Below, piece after piece: positions 5,142 through 6,283 of a stretch of 6,283 nucleotides of DNA. The position numbers were made by a program, and so were the translations under genes. The DNA is taken from assembly GCA_009774215.1 (NCBI GenBank), contig VSNH01000219.1, forward strand, positions 1 through 6,283, in the 5' to 3' direction. Source of the DNA: Lachnospiraceae bacterium. GTDB taxonomy: Bacteria; Bacillota; Clostridia; Lachnospirales; Lachnospiraceae. The first letter of the stretch is position 1, and each line of letters begins with the position of its first letter. The notes beneath the pieces were generated by a model. The model saw only the letters and a program-made list of their open reading frames with translations, did not search any database and was not told the origin of the DNA.

Positions 5142-6213
5142 TCTCCTGCCTCCTTAAAATCTTAGTCAAATCCAGCCGCACCGTGCCGAACACCAGCTTT
5201 GTATTTTTGCCACGCTCCCTGCCCGTGAGGATGCTGCGGTAACTCTCCCCATCCGATATGATGTCCGCCACCTGCCCGAATTCCAGTTCCTCCGGCTTTA
5301 CCAGCGCGTCACCGTTCAGCATGGTAAGCTCTATCAGATTGGAATAGGATAAATTTGCGAACTTGTTATGGGCGGCGCTGATGGCCGCACTCTCAAAGCT
5401 GCTCCCCTCCTCATGGGAAACAGCCTGCATCTCACAGACCACCGGGACAATGCGGTCACGGTCCTTCGTATCGTAGCCAAGATCGGGATGCAGATAATAA
5501 ATCCGGGTATTGGAATAATCCTCCGCATCATAAATCACCAGTTTATTCACATCGGCGCTGACCTGCTTAATGGTGACGCTCTTTTTGATGATGTTTGGAA
5601 GGTCGCTCTCTATGGTGATGATGCCAGCCGCCGCCCTCCCCACAATGATCTGCACTTCCCGGTTCTGGATGTCCAGCTTTGTCTTTACAAGGATGCTGTA
5701 TTTTTCCATTGCCGGGATAATCACGGAATCAATGAGGTTCACGATATTGTAATGCCCGCCTTTGTCGGAGGGCGTGATGTGCAGGCTCCAATCCTTTGTG
5801 GCTGTTGCCGCCGTGACGGAAAGCCCTTTGATATTCTGCATTTCATCTTCATTGATGATAAACATTTCTTTTATCCTGTCACAGATAAACTGTTCCATGC
5901 TGCCCTGCCCCTGCAAATCCACATCGAAAAGCACATCCGTATTGAGCAGCTCCATCAATGGCTTATAGGAAATAGTCTGTAGCTTTTTGGATTTATCCGT
6001 GCCATAGCCGATCTCTGTTACAATCCCGGCATACTCTTCGTCCCCTCTGCTGATACGGATATAGTCCTGCTTCTTCACACCGGGCAGGGCAAGCACCGTG
6101 ACCGTGTTCCCATCGGAAGATAGATAGTCCTCTTTATAGGTAATCTCATTTACATTGGTGTTTCCCACCATCTCAAAATCCTGCGTGAAGATTTCCACGT
6201 TATACGGTCTCAT
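5134..6213 (-). CDS. Tail hub protein of the siphovirus ReqiPepy6 Gp37-like family
   Basis: This 359-aa protein probably forms the tail-tip hub or baseplate ring that closes the tube and carries the fibre. The N-terminus (1-90) is beta rich, with YNVEIFTQDFEMVG, then YAGIVTEIGYGTD (61-73) and LQTISYKPLMELLNTDVLF (78-96); this layout is typical of Gp37-like and Tal N-terminal hub domains. The middle (105-200) includes the helix IVNLIDSVIIPAMEKY (157-172). The C-terminal part holds FGQVADIISDGESYRSILTG (312-331) and ends KLVFGTVRLDLTKILRR, again as in this family. There is no peptidase or lysozyme domain, and the length is in the usual range. GGGAGG lies 7 bases before the ATG (6221-6226). The frame overlaps the preceding gene by 14 bases and the fibre gene by 8. 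The family name is assigned from memory of patterns, not from a search. Confidence 0.75.
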   Translation of the reverse strand: MRPYNVEIFTQDFEMVGNTNVNEITYKEDYLSSDGNTVTVLALPGVKKQDYIRISRGDEEYAGIVTEIGYGTDKSKKLQTISYKPLMELLNTDVLFDVDLQGQGSMEQFICDRIKEMFIINEDEMQNIKGLSVTAATATKDWSLHITPSDKGGHYNIVNLIDSVIIPAMEKYSILVKTKLDIQNREVQIIVGRAAAGIITIESDLPNIIKKSVTIKQVSADVNKLVIYDAEDYSNTRIYYLHPDLGYDTKDRDRIVPVVCEMQAVSHEEGSSFESAAISAAHNKFANLSYSNLIELTMLNGDALVKPEELEFGQVADIISDGESYRSILTGRERGKNTKLVFGTVRLDLTKILRRQENG

Positions 6214-6283
6214 AGCTGATCCTCCCTTCCACCATCACGTTTAAGATGTTCAGCCCCTCATGCACCACGGAAATGCGGTTGCT
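6200..6283 (-). CDS. C-terminal end of an upstream tail gene (partial), possibly distal tail protein
   Basis: The last 27 codons of a gene entering from beyond the window end at TAA (6200-6202). The visible tail reads SNRISVVHEGLN, then ILNVMVEGRISYETV, an alternating hydrophobic pattern that suggests beta strands. The stop lies inside the hub gene, giving a 14-base overlap that also includes the hub ribosome binding site and start, as expected for coupled translation. In siphoviruses the gene before the hub usually encodes the distal tail protein (Dit). That is the best guess from position; the residues alone do not prove it. Confidence 0.7.
   Translation of the reverse strand, partial: SNRISVVHEGLNILNVMVEGRISYETV

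Noticed and set aside
5368..5982. Plus-strand 204-aa open frame opposite the hub gene
   Set aside because: It is antisense to a well-supported phage gene, has no good ribosome binding site, and its composition (rich in H, I, F and D) is what antisense translation of a coding frame gives.
1..6283. CRISPR array, tRNA, insertion sequence, toxin-antitoxin or defence genes
   Set aside because: No regularly spaced direct repeats, cloverleaf, transposase-like frame or recognisable defence domain was found on either strand.

Overview
The window is a 6.3-kb slice of a temperate tailed phage or prophage from a low-to-mid-GC Gram-positive host. It is most likely a gut clostridium of the Lachnospiraceae type. 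This is inferred from the strong AAGGAGG-type ribosome binding sites, the siphovirus tail/lysis gene order, the amidase-glucosaminidase-SH3 endolysin, and the start of a serine-recombinase gene just past the lysis genes. I could not run a database search, so family names rest on motifs and gene order. Every gene I accept lies on the minus strand, so transcription runs from the high coordinates to the low ones.

In the direction of transcription, the tail module comes first. It consists of the last 27 codons of an upstream gene (probably a tail component such as the distal tail protein), a 359-aa Gp37-like tail hub protein, and a 707-aa fibre or adhesin. These three open frames overlap by 14 and 8 bases and look translationally coupled. 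The fibre is a mosaic: an N-terminal attachment region, a heptaglycine linker, a small beta module, a short coiled coil, two InlB-type B repeats, and a C-terminal glycine-rich domain of the kind also found in the animal receptor kinase ALK.

Next come a 123-aa conserved-looking protein of unknown function, a four-helix holin, and a 437-aa endolysin with two predicted catalytic domains and an SH3 wall-binding domain. A 67-aa orphan gene closes the cassette. The holin would open the membrane and the endolysin would then degrade peptidoglycan.

The lysis genes are separated by hairpins that look like intrinsic terminators, after the 123-aa gene and again after the holin. There is no room for a promoter between either hairpin and the next gene. 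A third, strong hairpin follows the 67-aa gene and should end the late transcript. The arrangement suggests attenuation or antitermination of the lysis genes.

The low-coordinate end holds a 208-base gap with a plausible promoter whose -35 box touches an inverted repeat, then the first 29 codons of a serine-recombinase-like protein. The catalytic arginine of its N-terminal motif is present, but the expected nucleophilic serine is a glycine. That substitution, the terminator pattern and the composite fibre are the most interesting points. I see no defence system, CRISPR array, tRNA or insertion sequence, and no stretch above 300 bases lacks a gene.
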